NCBI GenBank assembly: GCA_020634215.1 | Contig: JACKCD010000018.1 | Coordinates: 1-64,000, forward strand | Reading direction: 5' to 3' | Length of the DNA: 64,000 bases | Source of the DNA: Ardenticatenaceae bacterium | Lineage (GTDB): Bacteria > Chloroflexota > Anaerolineae > Promineifilales > Promineifilaceae | Part shown: positions 18,964-27,711 of the stretch, one piece after another | How the letters are laid out: each line of letters opens with the position of its first letter | Position numbering within the stretch: the first letter of the stretch is position 1 | Notes under the pieces: generated by a model | Database searches by the model: none | Told to the model about the DNA's origin: nothing | Seen by the model: only the letters and a program-made list of their open reading frames with translations | Program-made: the position numbers and the translations under genes

Positions 18964-20814
18964 CTATAAATTAGGAAATACATGATACCGTTCAAAACGG
19001 TTCTCATGCCACAGCTTTTCGACAATGTACACAGCTTGATTAAGTTTAGATTGATCGAAGAACTGAGAATTATTTTCTTCAATAATAGCTAAGAAAACCC
19101 TTGAGATATTATCGGCTGTATCTGAGTCCTCAAAGCCTATTTTTTGGATTTTTCTGATGTGTTGAGTTAGTGATACTATCACTTCTTGTAAAGAATGATA
19201 ATTTTTTCTAGAGATGTTAACTCCTCCATGCAATTTTCCGCTAATATAACCCAAGTCTATATTTTTTTCACCGGTAAACTCGTTTAACCTCACTAGCGTT
19301 GTGTAATAAGGTAAAATGGAACTTGCTTGGATTTTCCTTTGTGGATAAGAAAGCCATACTTGGATGTCATGCAAATATGGGATTAAATCTTGTGGCGTAT
19401 TGATCTGTGAAAAGTGTAGCCGGTTCAGTTGTTTCTCTTCCACTTGATTTATTTCGTTGAAGAGATGTCTCGGTAAGGTTTTGTTGTAAGATTGCAGAAC
19501 TTTTGGGATGAGTTTGGTTTTTGTCCATTCCTTGGCATATGGGATTGTCCATATGCCCTGTTTACCTACAGCAAGTTGCCACTTATTGCCATTTTTGTTA
19601 TGCCAAGACAGATATAAATCATTTACTTCATAAATCAAATCAACGTAACTAGTGGACTTTGTGTAAGGATAGAAACTAATACTTGGAATCGGATGAAGAT
19701 ATAGGCAATCGTTAATATTATGTCGAATGCGAATGGTTTCATCATGCCACTGGAAAATGTGCCATTCAGAATTTCCATTTTGTTGCTCAAACTTATGAGA
19801 GAAATCAAGCATTAATGTCCATAGTTCTGCTCTGACCTGCATGAGGACAAAACCGTAGACATCTTTGTATTTTGTCGGCGTATAGTAATGAGTTTGCAAC
19901 GTATTTTCTGCACCCATTACAATCTGTTTGTATGTTTGGCATACCTCATCAATGCACTCACATAAGTCAACTACCTCGTCTAGGCGTAAATTGATAATAG
20001 TTTGCCCTAGATTGACCTTAAACAAATCTTTGTCAACTTGGCTAATATATGGTCGAATCATCTTTGATAGAGGCGTTTTGAGGCCAAACATTAAATTGCC
20101 GAGCAATTCTTTATGTGTGAGTTTTATTGAAAGGTTACGACTTTCTAAACTTTTTAGCTTGAGTTCTCCAAATCCTTGACCAAAGGCTAAGGGTAGTTGA
20201 CATATTAGTTCTATAGTCGGACGTTTGACGCTGAGATGTTGTGTTTGGGAGAAAGAATAATTTTGACCTTCTGATTTACTGGATTTGATCGGAGCAGAAA
20301 GAGAGGGGATAGTTTGCCTGCCTGAACGGAGCCGCTGAGTAATTATTGCTGGGGGTGTTGATATAACTTGTCCGTGTAATTTAATATATGATTTTGCCCC
20401 TTCGTTATTCTGAGTCCAATAAATGTTTTCCAAGCCTTTTGCGACGTGGATCTCTATGATATGAAGGGAACTGGACTGTGACTGTCCCTGTTCAGTCCAT
20501 ATGGGTTTAAAATTAATACGATATAAAGATGGTTCAACAGGTGGATAAAATTGTGTAATGGTTTGAGAGATTCGTACTTGGACATCATCACGGTCTTTTC
20601 GATCTAGAGGAATCCCGGTTATCTTGCCATCCTTTTCCACGCCAAGATAAAGAGTGCCTCCTTCTCCATTAAGAAAAGCATTGATATATTTTGCTGTAAA
20701 CTCATAAAGGCGTTTTTTTACTAGGGTAGCCTCTATTTCGCTAAAGCCCTTGAATTCAGATTCTAGATTTTCTTCATGAGTGACTATTGCATTTAATATA
20801 TATTTGTTGGGCAT
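18964..20814 (-). CDS. AlbA_2/Schlafen-type protein, low GC
   Basis: A 616-residue protein starting MPNKYILNAIVTHEENLESEFKGF. The first ~150 residues form an AlbA_2 (Slfn_AlbA_2) domain, with ESEFKGF and FLNGEGGTLYLGVEKDGKITGI. These domains occur in nucleic-acid-binding or putative defence/regulatory proteins, in human Schlafen as RNases. The remaining ~450 residues match nothing I recognise and contain no membrane helix. An upstream Met at 20901 was rejected as it adds non-family residues. The gene is clearly more AT-rich than its surroundings and contains none of the AACGGCCGTT palindromes, which suggests recent arrival by transfer. Confidence 0.75.
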   Translation of the reverse strand: MPNKYILNAIVTHEENLESEFKGFSEIEATLVKKRLYEFTAKYINAFLNGEGGTLYLGVEKDGKITGIPLDRKDRDDVQVRISQTITQFYPPVEPSLYRINFKPIWTEQGQSQSSSLHIIEIHVAKGLENIYWTQNNEGAKSYIKLHGQVISTPPAIITQRLRSGRQTIPSLSAPIKSSKSEGQNYSFSQTQHLSVKRPTIELICQLPLAFGQGFGELKLKSLESRNLSIKLTHKELLGNLMFGLKTPLSKMIRPYISQVDKDLFKVNLGQTIINLRLDEVVDLCECIDEVCQTYKQIVMGAENTLQTHYYTPTKYKDVYGFVLMQVRAELWTLMLDFSHKFEQQNGNSEWHIFQWHDETIRIRHNINDCLYLHPIPSISFYPYTKSTSYVDLIYEVNDLYLSWHNKNGNKWQLAVGKQGIWTIPYAKEWTKTKLIPKVLQSYNKTLPRHLFNEINQVEEKQLNRLHFSQINTPQDLIPYLHDIQVWLSYPQRKIQASSILPYYTTLVRLNEFTGEKNIDLGYISGKLHGGVNISRKNYHSLQEVIVSLTQHIRKIQKIGFEDSDTADNISRVFLAIIEENNSQFFDQSKLNQAVYIVEKLWHENRFERYHVFPNL

Positions 20815-21111
20815 TAGCGAGTTTCCAAAAATTGAACAAAAAGAACTTGAATATACTTGCGCCCAAAATCTCACTCCAAGTGAAGTTGATGAGCAAAACA
20901 CTAAAGATAGAGCTTATGTAAGGAAATAGCTGCTAGGCCAGCTAAAGATCAAAACTGTACTTGCTTTTAGAACATGATGTAAACTATAGCTGGGGAAAGG
21001 AAGATGAGCAAGAAAGTAGTTTGGATATTTGATAGAGTATGATGCTGTCTATGGTACCTGCTTCTCGCAGCGAAGGAGCATGAAAAAGGGCATGAGCTAT
21101 TTCAGAAGCGA
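20815..21111. other. AT-rich spacer with no clear gene
   Basis: About 300 bases upstream of the AlbA_2 gene and downstream of the SGNH lipoprotein gene. A 12-codon frame from ATG 21004 (GGAAG before it) is too short to support. The base composition matches the AlbA_2 gene, so it is probably part of the same acquired segment. Confidence 0.4.
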
Positions 21112-21825
21112 TCATGGTTGCACCTGCTCAATAGCATCTAGCACAAACGGATAGATATGGTCAACCATGACCGTGTAGCCTGCGGCGTTGGGGTGGATGA
21201 AGTCGGGCTGGTTCAGGGCGGGGTCGGCGGCGACCCCTTCCAGCACAAAGGGGATGAGGATGCTGCCGTGTTTTTCCGCTACGTCGGGATAGATGGCGGC
21301 AAATTCGCTGGTGTAATCCTCGCCCAAGTTTTGGATGATTTGCATTCCGGCGACGATGACGACCGCGCCACTGTCGCTAAACTGCCCGACGATGCTGTCA
21401 ATGTTGGCGTGTGTTAGCACCAAATCCACGCCGCGCAGGGCATCGTTAGCACCCGTTTCCACGATCACGATGTCGGGATGAGTGCCGAGCATCCATTCGA
21501 CGCGGGAAAGGGCGGCCGACGAGGTTTCGCCGCTGATACCGCCGTTGATGACCGCCACGCTGTAGCCATCGGCCTGGAGCTTGCGCTGAAGCTGGGCAGG
21601 GTAATTGTCTTCAGCGGCCACGCCCAACCCTTCTGTGAGGCTGTCGCCAAAGGCCAGCAGGGTGAGGCTGGGTTCAGCGGTTGGGGATGGGGTAGGGATG
21701 GGTGTGGGGGTGGGGGTAGGGGAGGTGCTCCTGCAACTGACTGTAATCAGTAAACAGTAAACGGTAATCAGTAGTCGGGAAACGAGCAATGGTAATTGGT
21801 AATTGGTTATTGGTTGCGGTTGCAT
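21112..21825 (-). CDS. TesA-like SGNH hydrolase, lipoprotein
   Basis: A 237-residue GDSL/SGNH esterase. All four blocks are present: Ser in LLAFGDSLTEGLG, Gly in NGGISGETS, Asn in ETGANDALRG, and Asp/His in DFIHPNAAGY. This is the TesA/arylesterase subgroup (lysophospholipase or thioesterase activity). The N-terminus has a hydrophobic stretch ending VSC, which I read as a lipobox, followed by a Thr/Pro linker. The start codon (21825) abuts the stop of the ABC permease gene (21827), so the two are co-transcribed, permease first. The DNA encoding the signal peptide is built from short spacer-type repeats, so this leader may have formed from a repeat. Confidence 0.88.
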   Translation of the reverse strand: MQPQPITNYQLPLLVSRLLITVYCLLITVSCRSTSPTPTPTPIPTPSPTAEPSLTLLAFGDSLTEGLGVAAEDNYPAQLQRKLQADGYSVAVINGGISGETSSAALSRVEWMLGTHPDIVIVETGANDALRGVDLVLTHANIDSIVGQFSDSGAVVIVAGMQIIQNLGEDYTSEFAAIYPDVAEKHGSILIPFVLEGVAADPALNQPDFIHPNAAGYTVMVDHIYPFVLDAIEQVQP

Positions 21826-21826
21826 G

Positions 21827-24370
21827 TTATTCAACGGTTTGTTCGCGTAAGAAGGTGATCGGTTTTTGGCGGAGGATGGAGAGAGAGGCGAGGAGGCCAA
21901 CGGCCGTTACTAGCCCCACCGTCAGCAGCATCAGCAGCAGGCTGGCTCCCAAATACGGCGCATACGACGATAACTCAAACACCTGCGTCACCAAAACCCA
22001 GCCGGCAAGCTGGGACAGAAAGAGGGCGAGGATGGCACTGAGCAAGCCAATGAAGATGTTTTCCAGGGCAAAAACGCGCAGCACAAAGCGGCGGGTAGCT
22101 CCCAGCACCTTGAAATAGACCGCCTCCTGAATGCGGGCAAAGCGGGTGGCGAGGACGGAGCTAATGATGATGAGCACCCCGGCGACGATGCTGAACAGGG
22201 TGAAAAAGCGGATGACGACGGTGATGTTGCCAACCAGTTCGGCCAGCGTGTTAATGGCGCTGGTGATGTCTACGACGGTGAGGTTGGGGAAGGTGTTGAC
22301 GAGCCGATTTTGTAGGGCGGGGATGGTGGCGGGGGGGATGTTGACGCTGGTGATGATGGTTTGCGGGGCGTTGATTAAATCTTGTTCGCGCAGGACGAAG
22401 TTGAAGGTGGGGGCAAAACGGCCGTTTTCCTCTCCCGGCATTGTGCGAATACTCACCACCCGTGCCGGTAGCTCTACCCCCTGAATAGTAAACACCATCT
22501 CGTCACCCAGCTTAAATGGATACGACCCCAGCATAAGCTCGCTCACCGACACCTGCGCCACGCCCAGATCGGCCGGGTCAAACAGCGAACTACCTTCCCG
22601 CAGCGTTTCGTCGGCCAGCAGGTCGTTTTGGTAGGTCAGCGAGAAGGGAAAATCAAGCGGTGGGCTGTCGTTGTTATCATTGTTGCCGCGCTCGTCGTTA
22701 TTTTCCTCACGCGGCTGGATTTCCTGCCCGTTGATAGATTGGATGCGGGCACGGATGACGGGATAAAACACCGTCGGTACCCCCAATTCGGCCGCCACCT
22801 CCTGCCGCTGGTTGGGCTGGATATCGAGAATGAGCAGGTTGGGGGCATTGTCGGGATAGGCAGCGACAAAGGAGGCATCGAGGTTGCGCTGGATGAGGTA
22901 GATGGTGAACAGCACCGCCAGCGAAGTGGTGAGGGTGACGATGATGGCGGCGGTGGCGTTGCGCGGCCGGAACAGCCCCCGCAGTGCCTGGCGCGGGGCC
23001 AATGGTTTGAGCCTGCGGCGGCGCAGCCAGTGGAGCAGGAGCTGGGTTAACCCAGCGGTGATGGCAACCAGCCCCACCGTTCCGGCGGCAAAATAGGCGG
23101 TGCGGCGCGGGTTTTGCAAATACCAAAAGACCATTCCGGCAAAAAAGGCGAGGATGAGCGTGAGAATGGCGTAATAAAACCAGCTTTTGGGCAGGGGTGG
23201 GGCTTCCTTGCGGAAAATGAAGCTGGGTTTTAGCTCCTGAATTTGGTAGAGCGGGATGAAGGTGAAGGCGGCGGTGACAAAGAGACCGAGGATCATCCCT
23301 TCCAGCAGGGCGCGGAGCGAGAGGACAAATTCGACCTGGGGTGGGAGGAAGGGGGCGAAGATGACGGGGAACAGGATCTGTAGCAGCAGCCCCAGCAGCA
23401 GCCCCAGCACCGTACCGATGGCTCCCAAGACGGCGGCGACGGCAAAAAATTGGTTGATGACGAAGCGGCTGGTGGCACCAAAGGTGCGTAAGACGGCAAT
23501 GGTTTCTTCGCGTTCCTTGAGGAAGGCGGTGAGTGAGCTTTGAATGCCGATGCCAGCCAGCATGAGGGTGAAGATGCCGATGAGGTTGAGGAAGGTGAGG
23601 AGGTTTTCAAAGAAACGCTGCACGCCGGATTGGTTGGTGCGGAAGGTGTCTACGCGGAGCTGGCGGTTTTCGCCAGTTGCCGTTAATCGCTCCGCCACCC
23701 CATCCACTTGCCCCTCATCCGCCACCCGCAGCAGGGCGCGGTAGGTAACGCGGCTGCCCGGTTTGATGAGGTCAATGGTGGGCAGATCGGCGGCGGCAAT
23801 AAAAATGCGTGGGCCGAGGGTAAAAAAGTTGACTGGCTCATCGGGTTCACTGACCACCACGTCGGCAATGGTGAGGGTGGCTTGGCCGACGTTGAGCGGG
23901 TCGCCCACCTGCAAACCGAGCCGATCTAGCAGGTTTTGGCCGACGATGATGTGGCCGGGGGTGAGCACTTGGGCAAACGGCCGTTTGCTTGCCAACCCCA
24001 CCTCGCCATAAAACGGATACCCTGGCTCCACCACCTTTAGCTCCGACAGCAGCGTCGCCTCGCCGTCGGTTTGGCGCACCACCGAAATAAATTCATAGGT
24101 GCGGGCAATCTCAATGCCCGGTTCGGCGGCCAGGGTGGACAGTTCGGCTTCAACGGCATCGGTAAAGGGGAAGCGGGAACGAGCTTCGACGTCGGCGGCC
24201 AGCAGCTTGCGGGCATCGCGCAGCAGCGAGTTGTTGACGCTTTCGCCAAACCCGCCCAGCGACACCAGGGTGACGAGGGAAAGGGCAACGCAGGCGATAA
24301 AAACGGCCGTTTGTTTCCACGAACTGGTGATTTGGCGATAGATAAATCGGGTGTGAATCATTGCAACCAT
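21827..24370 (-). CDS. FtsX/MacB-type ABC transporter permease, YbbP-like
   Basis: A large permease (847 aa) with the YbbP layout. An N-terminal helix is followed by an extracytoplasmic MacB-PCD-like domain (~45-260), three helices around residues 270-410 (FLNLIGIFTLMLAGIGIQSSLTAF, with the conserved EREETIAVLRTFGA loop), and another helix pair. A second periplasmic domain and a last FtsX unit follow (ITVVIRFFTLFSIVAGVLIIISSVLATRFARIQEAVYFKVLGAT). In E. coli YbbP works with the ATPase YbbA near tesA. Here a TesA-like gene overlaps the 3' end but no ATPase gene is present. The start was set at 24370; frames further upstream run into the divergent YHYH gene. Confidence 0.85.
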   Translation of the reverse strand: MVAMIHTRFIYRQITSSWKQTAVFIACVALSLVTLVSLGGFGESVNNSLLRDARKLLAADVEARSRFPFTDAVEAELSTLAAEPGIEIARTYEFISVVRQTDGEATLLSELKVVEPGYPFYGEVGLASKRPFAQVLTPGHIIVGQNLLDRLGLQVGDPLNVGQATLTIADVVVSEPDEPVNFFTLGPRIFIAAADLPTIDLIKPGSRVTYRALLRVADEGQVDGVAERLTATGENRQLRVDTFRTNQSGVQRFFENLLTFLNLIGIFTLMLAGIGIQSSLTAFLKEREETIAVLRTFGATSRFVINQFFAVAAVLGAIGTVLGLLLGLLLQILFPVIFAPFLPPQVEFVLSLRALLEGMILGLFVTAAFTFIPLYQIQELKPSFIFRKEAPPLPKSWFYYAILTLILAFFAGMVFWYLQNPRRTAYFAAGTVGLVAITAGLTQLLLHWLRRRRLKPLAPRQALRGLFRPRNATAAIIVTLTTSLAVLFTIYLIQRNLDASFVAAYPDNAPNLLILDIQPNQRQEVAAELGVPTVFYPVIRARIQSINGQEIQPREENNDERGNNDNNDSPPLDFPFSLTYQNDLLADETLREGSSLFDPADLGVAQVSVSELMLGSYPFKLGDEMVFTIQGVELPARVVSIRTMPGEENGRFAPTFNFVLREQDLINAPQTIITSVNIPPATIPALQNRLVNTFPNLTVVDITSAINTLAELVGNITVVIRFFTLFSIVAGVLIIISSVLATRFARIQEAVYFKVLGATRRFVLRVFALENIFIGLLSAILALFLSQLAGWVLVTQVFELSSYAPYLGASLLLMLLTVGLVTAVGLLASLSILRQKPITFLREQTVE

Positions 24371-24456
24371 TATAGCCCAATGCCAATGTAGATTGCAGGC
24401 TGACACAATTTCTTCATATTTTTCCCTTATACTCCCGCCTGTTATGGAGAAATGAT

Positions 24457-25284
24457 ATGAACCGATTTGTAATCCCGATAGCAACCGCAATGCTTGTTCT
24501 TAGCCTGTTTTGTCTAACCGCTTGCACAGCAACGACTCCTGCAGAAACATTCGATACCACCGCTGGGGTTCAAGCTGCCCAATGGGGGGAGAATGTCACC
24601 ATTACTTTGGGCGAGGATAGCTTTCGCTACGAGTCTGATGGGCTTCCTAATCATGACCTGCCGGAAAAGTTTCTGATTCCCAAGAATGTTCGCTCTCAAC
24701 CGTTTAGTGACGATAGCCTGGAAGACTTTAACGTGGTGTTAACTGAGGAATACTTAACCAAAAGCCCGATAGATGTCACGCTGACGCTTCACCCAAGCTA
24801 CGCGAGCAAAACACAGGAAACCAGCTTGGGGCAAATTGGTTTCATCTTGAGCGGTGCGAGACTGTTTAACGATTACGAAAACATGGATCGCAGCATCGTC
24901 GCTCTTGACGACAACATTGCCTTTGACTTCGACGATTCGGAGCATGATCATGCTGCTTTTGTGGATGATTGCAATGGTCATCCACTACAGGATGGGTCAA
25001 GCTATCATTATCATGGTATTCCCACATGTATCGTTGCCGTGATTGATGTTGCCGGAGAACATTCGCACATGCTGGGTGTCTTGCGTGATGGGTTTCCCGT
25101 TTATGGGAATCAAGGTGCTAATGGTGTTGTTGTTACAAATGCGGATCTCGATGACTGTAGCGGGCATTTTGAAGCGACACCGGAGTTTCCGAATGGCATA
25201 TACCATTACCATCTGACCGATGATGAAGCACCATACTCTATAGATTGTTATAAGGGTGAGGTTACTGCCTCTACAGGTGGTTGA
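24457..25284 (+). CDS. YHYH-domain lipoprotein
   Basis: A 275-residue exported protein with a lipoprotein signal (FVIPIATAMLVLSLFCLTAC, lipobox LTAC). The C-terminal half has the YHYH domain: SSYHYHGIPTC, GEHSHMLGVLRDGFPVYG and NGIYHYHLTDDEAPY. Repeated His pairs suggest metal binding, possibly copper, but the function of the family is not established. The N-terminal half is unassigned. It diverges from the ABC permease with ~85 bases between starts. A possible -10 TATACT lies just upstream. A MITE-like repeat follows. Confidence 0.85.
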   Translation: MNRFVIPIATAMLVLSLFCLTACTATTPAETFDTTAGVQAAQWGENVTITLGEDSFRYESDGLPNHDLPEKFLIPKNVRSQPFSDDSLEDFNVVLTEEYLTKSPIDVTLTLHPSYASKTQETSLGQIGFILSGARLFNDYENMDRSIVALDDNIAFDFDDSEHDHAAFVDDCNGHPLQDGSSYHYHGIPTCIVAVIDVAGEHSHMLGVLRDGFPVYGNQGANGVVVTNADLDDCSGHFEATPEFPNGIYHYHLTDDEAPYSIDCYKGEVTASTGG

Positions 25285-25378
25285 GATGACTTTAGTGTTT
25301 CCAGATTGGTTCAACCAATCTTATAACGTTATGTTTAGTATCTATACAGGTCTGCCCAAAAAGCTACGAAAAAGGGCT

Positions 25379-25445
25379 GTCATTCCCGCGAAAGCGGGAA
25401 TCCATACCTAAGCCGAAGATGGATACCCGCCTTCGCGGGTATGAC
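25379..25445. repeat. 67-bp MITE/REP-like double hairpin, copy 3
   Basis: Same length, ends (GTCATTCCCGC / GCGGGTATGAC) and two-hairpin layout as the copies flanking lgt. It is located between the YHYH and dioxygenase genes. Confidence 0.85.
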
Positions 25446-25480
25446 ACCTGAATAGATACTATTTTTATAAAGGAATAGTG

Positions 25481-26143
25481 ATGAAAGAATTTGTGACACG
25501 ACGTGAATTTTTGCGACTGGGGCTGATGTCTGGGGCTGGGCTGGTGCTGGTGGGGTGTGGCCCAAATGATGCCGCGCCGGGGCAGCCAGCCAACCAGCAG
25601 GGGGAACAAGCTTTGAATTATCCGGCAGCAACGGCCGTTTCTGAAACCGTCCAGCTTGCCCCCACGCCGCAGTGTGATGACCATGACGAAACCCCGGCGC
25701 AGACCGAAGGCCCCTACTACACCCCCAATACGCCGGAGCGCACCAGTTTTTTGGAGGCGGGGATTGTGGGAACACCGCTGCTGGTGACGGGCAAGGTGCT
25801 GTCCACCGATTGCCAGCCGTTGGCCGGGGCCGTGCTGGATTTTTGGCACGCCGATGACGGCGGCAATTATGATAATGAAGGGTTTAAGCTGCGCGGCCAT
25901 CAATACACCGATGCCGAAGGTAATTTCCGGCTGGAGACGATTATGCCGGGGTTGTATCCGGGGCGGACGCGCCACATTCATGTGAAGGTGCAGGGGCCGG
26001 AAACGGCGCTGCTGACAACGCAACTTTATTTCCCCGGCGAGCCGGATAACGCCACGGACGGCATTTTTGCGGAGGCGTTGTTGATGGATGTGGCGGAGGC
26101 GGGGGAGGGAAAAACGGCCGTTTTTAACTTCGTGTTGGGTTAA
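25481..26143 (+). CDS. Intradiol ring-cleavage dioxygenase-like Tat lipoprotein
   Basis: A 220-residue member of the catechol 1,2-/protocatechuate 3,4-dioxygenase fold. The core is clear: EGPYYTPN (iron Tyr ligand), GKVLSTDCQPLAGAVLDFWHADDGG, and the His pair in PGRTRHIHVKV. The N-terminus has a twin-arginine motif (TRREFLRLG) and a lipobox (VLVGC), so the folded iron enzyme would be exported by Tat and anchored as a lipoprotein. This is typical of an uncharacterised secreted intradiol subgroup. The true substrate is unknown. The ATG at 25481 is preferred over the GTG one codon earlier, with AAGGA upstream. It stands alone and ends in a palindromic terminator. Confidence 0.9.
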   Translation: MKEFVTRREFLRLGLMSGAGLVLVGCGPNDAAPGQPANQQGEQALNYPAATAVSETVQLAPTPQCDDHDETPAQTEGPYYTPNTPERTSFLEAGIVGTPLLVTGKVLSTDCQPLAGAVLDFWHADDGGNYDNEGFKLRGHQYTDAEGNFRLETIMPGLYPGRTRHIHVKVQGPETALLTTQLYFPGEPDNATDGIFAEALLMDVAEAGEGKTAVFNFVLG

Positions 26144-26153
26144 TGCAATCGCT

Positions 26154-26189
26154 ATGAGTGAGGAGAAACGGCCGTTTCTCCTCACTCAT
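26154..26189. terminator. 36-bp perfect palindrome centred on AACGGCCGTT
   Basis: The arms ATGAGTGAGGAGAAACGG and their exact complement meet at the ACGGCCGT core. It lies between convergent genes (the dioxygenase stop at 26143 and the MFS stop at 26182-26184 inside the right arm), so it probably serves as a shared terminator. Confidence 0.8.
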
Positions 26190-27459
26190 GATCCGGCAAA
26201 ACAGTCTCAATCTCCCGTACCGCCAGCGAACCATAGCCCCAGGCCGCCGCCAGCGTGGAAAGCAGCCCGCAGCCAATAAGCAGCAGCCCCATCCCCGCTC
26301 CCGGCCCAGTGCCGACGAACCTACCTAGAAGCGTTGCCAGGGTTTGGCCGGGCATCATTGCTGGCTCAAACACGCGGTCGGCCAGCAGCCCCGTTGCCAG
26401 CAGTGCCAACGGTTCCCCCAGCGTGGTAAACATGCTGCGTGCTGCCAGCACCCGCCCCTGCTTTTCTGGCGGCACTTTAAGCTGCCAGATGGCGTTATTT
26501 GCACTGATCACCAGCGGGATAAACAGTTCCAGCCCAATGGCGGCCACCAGCCAGACGGGCAAGCTTTGCCCCAGCCCCATCAGCGCGTCACCCAGCAGCC
26601 CGGTGAGAATGAGGCCGAGCAGCACGCCGTGAATTTTGCGCTTAAAGCCACCCCAGGCGGCAACAATGATCCCGCCGATGACCCCGCCAATACCTAGTGT
26701 AGACAACACGACCCCCAGCGTAACCTCATTGCCGCCGGTGCGGGCCAAAATCATGGGAGTGATGAGCGGGTAGCCAAAGGATTCGGCCAGGGTGAAGGCG
26801 ACAAGGACAAAGAGCAGACCGCGCAAAGACGGCCGTTGCCAAATGTAACGCACGCCAAAGGTGGCGGCTTCCCAGCCGCTGCTGGCTTCGTGATGGTTGC
26901 TGACCGATGGCATGGCGATTATCAGCATGGTGGTGATGGCAAAGAGAAAGGTGACGACATCCACCAGCATGACGCCGCTGATGCCGATGGGGCCAATGAG
27001 CAAACCGGCCAAAACGGGTGCGCCCACAGAGGAGCCGTAGTGGGCGATGCTCATCATGCTGTTGGCGCGGGTGTAGTGGGTTTTGGGGATGAGCAGAGTC
27101 AGGGAGGCGGTGAAAGAGAGCAGATGGAAGGTGCCAAAGATGCCACTAACGGCCGTTGCCAGATAAATGTGCCAGGCGGCAAGCCGATTGTTGGCCGCCA
27201 GCAGCAGCAGCACAATGGTTGCCAGGCCAACGCCTAAATCAGCCCCTATGATAAGCAACTTGCGGTTGAGCCGATCAATGATGGGGCCAGCGATGGTGTT
27301 GGTGAGTAGGGCGGCGAGTCCGCTAAACACGCCAACCAGCACCAGGGCTGTGGCTTCGCCCGTTTGCTGCCACAACCAAATGGCAAGGACAAAGCGGGTC
27401 ATGGCGCTGCCCAGCAGTGAGAGAAGTTGCCCCAACCAAATGATAAAAAATTGACGCAT
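26182..27459 (-). CDS. MFS transporter, EntS/MFS_3-like
   Basis: A 425-residue, 12-helix major facilitator. The start MRQFFIIWLGQLLSLLGSAMTRFVLAIWLWQQTG is typical of the MFS_3 group (enterobactin and macrolide exporters). The first cytoplasmic loop GPIIDRLNRKLLIIGAD is of the expected type. The middle region has PPEKQGRVLAARSMFTTLGEPLALLATGLLAD, also common in this group. A Met 16 codons upstream was rejected because the added residues are not family-like. The substrate is unknown, probably a drug or siderophore-like compound. It diverges from the kinase gene, with a stutter-type inverted repeat in the spacer. Confidence 0.87.
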   Translation of the reverse strand: MRQFFIIWLGQLLSLLGSAMTRFVLAIWLWQQTGEATALVLVGVFSGLAALLTNTIAGPIIDRLNRKLLIIGADLGVGLATIVLLLLAANNRLAAWHIYLATAVSGIFGTFHLLSFTASLTLLIPKTHYTRANSMMSIAHYGSSVGAPVLAGLLIGPIGISGVMLVDVVTFLFAITTMLIIAMPSVSNHHEASSGWEAATFGVRYIWQRPSLRGLLFVLVAFTLAESFGYPLITPMILARTGGNEVTLGVVLSTLGIGGVIGGIIVAAWGGFKRKIHGVLLGLILTGLLGDALMGLGQSLPVWLVAAIGLELFIPLVISANNAIWQLKVPPEKQGRVLAARSMFTTLGEPLALLATGLLADRVFEPAMMPGQTLATLLGRFVGTGPGAGMGLLLIGCGLLSTLAAAWGYGSLAVREIETVLPDHE

Positions 27460-27504
27460 GGGTACCCTTAACGGCGAAATTGTTGAACGCAAAATAAGAA
27501 GTAA

Positions 27505-27610
27505 CACAGAGTTACACAGAGATAAGAAAGAGTTTCACAGAGGAAAAGTGGCGAACAACTCATTTCTTCTCTGTGCTTCTCTGTGTCTTCTCTGTGAGCC
27601 TCTGTGTAAC
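27505..27610. repeat. Stutter inverted repeat (ACACAGAG / CTCTGTGT type)
   Basis: The left arm holds repeated ACACAGAGTTACACAGAG and the right arm repeated CTCTGTG-TTCTCTGTG units, so the whole region can fold back on itself imperfectly. A related element is at 32045-32160. No coding capacity. Confidence 0.75.
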
Positions 27611-27698
27611 GTTTTGGATGCTGGTTTGTCCAAGTTATGGGGATGGTACTGGATTCAGGGGAATGGGCAAAGAATGCGATTCTTGCATTGAGATCGAG

Positions 27699-27704
27699 TA
27701 TAAT
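27699..27704 (+). promoter_or_regulatory. -10 box TATAAT placed 7 bases before the kinase ATG
   Basis: A consensus -10 hexamer with only GTGGCTT between it and ATG 27712. Transcription should begin within a base or two of the start codon, giving a leaderless mRNA. No convincing -35 was found at normal spacing. Confidence 0.55.
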
Positions 27705-27711
27705 GTGGCTT

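Noticed and set aside
21004..21042. 12-codon frame MSKKVVWIFDRV with GGAAG before it
   Set aside because: Too short and without hairpin, promoter or neighbour that would support it.
25364..26185. Open frame of 273 codons antisense to the dioxygenase gene
   Set aside because: Its product is His/Arg/Pro-rich without a recognisable fold and it covers two repeats and a palindrome.
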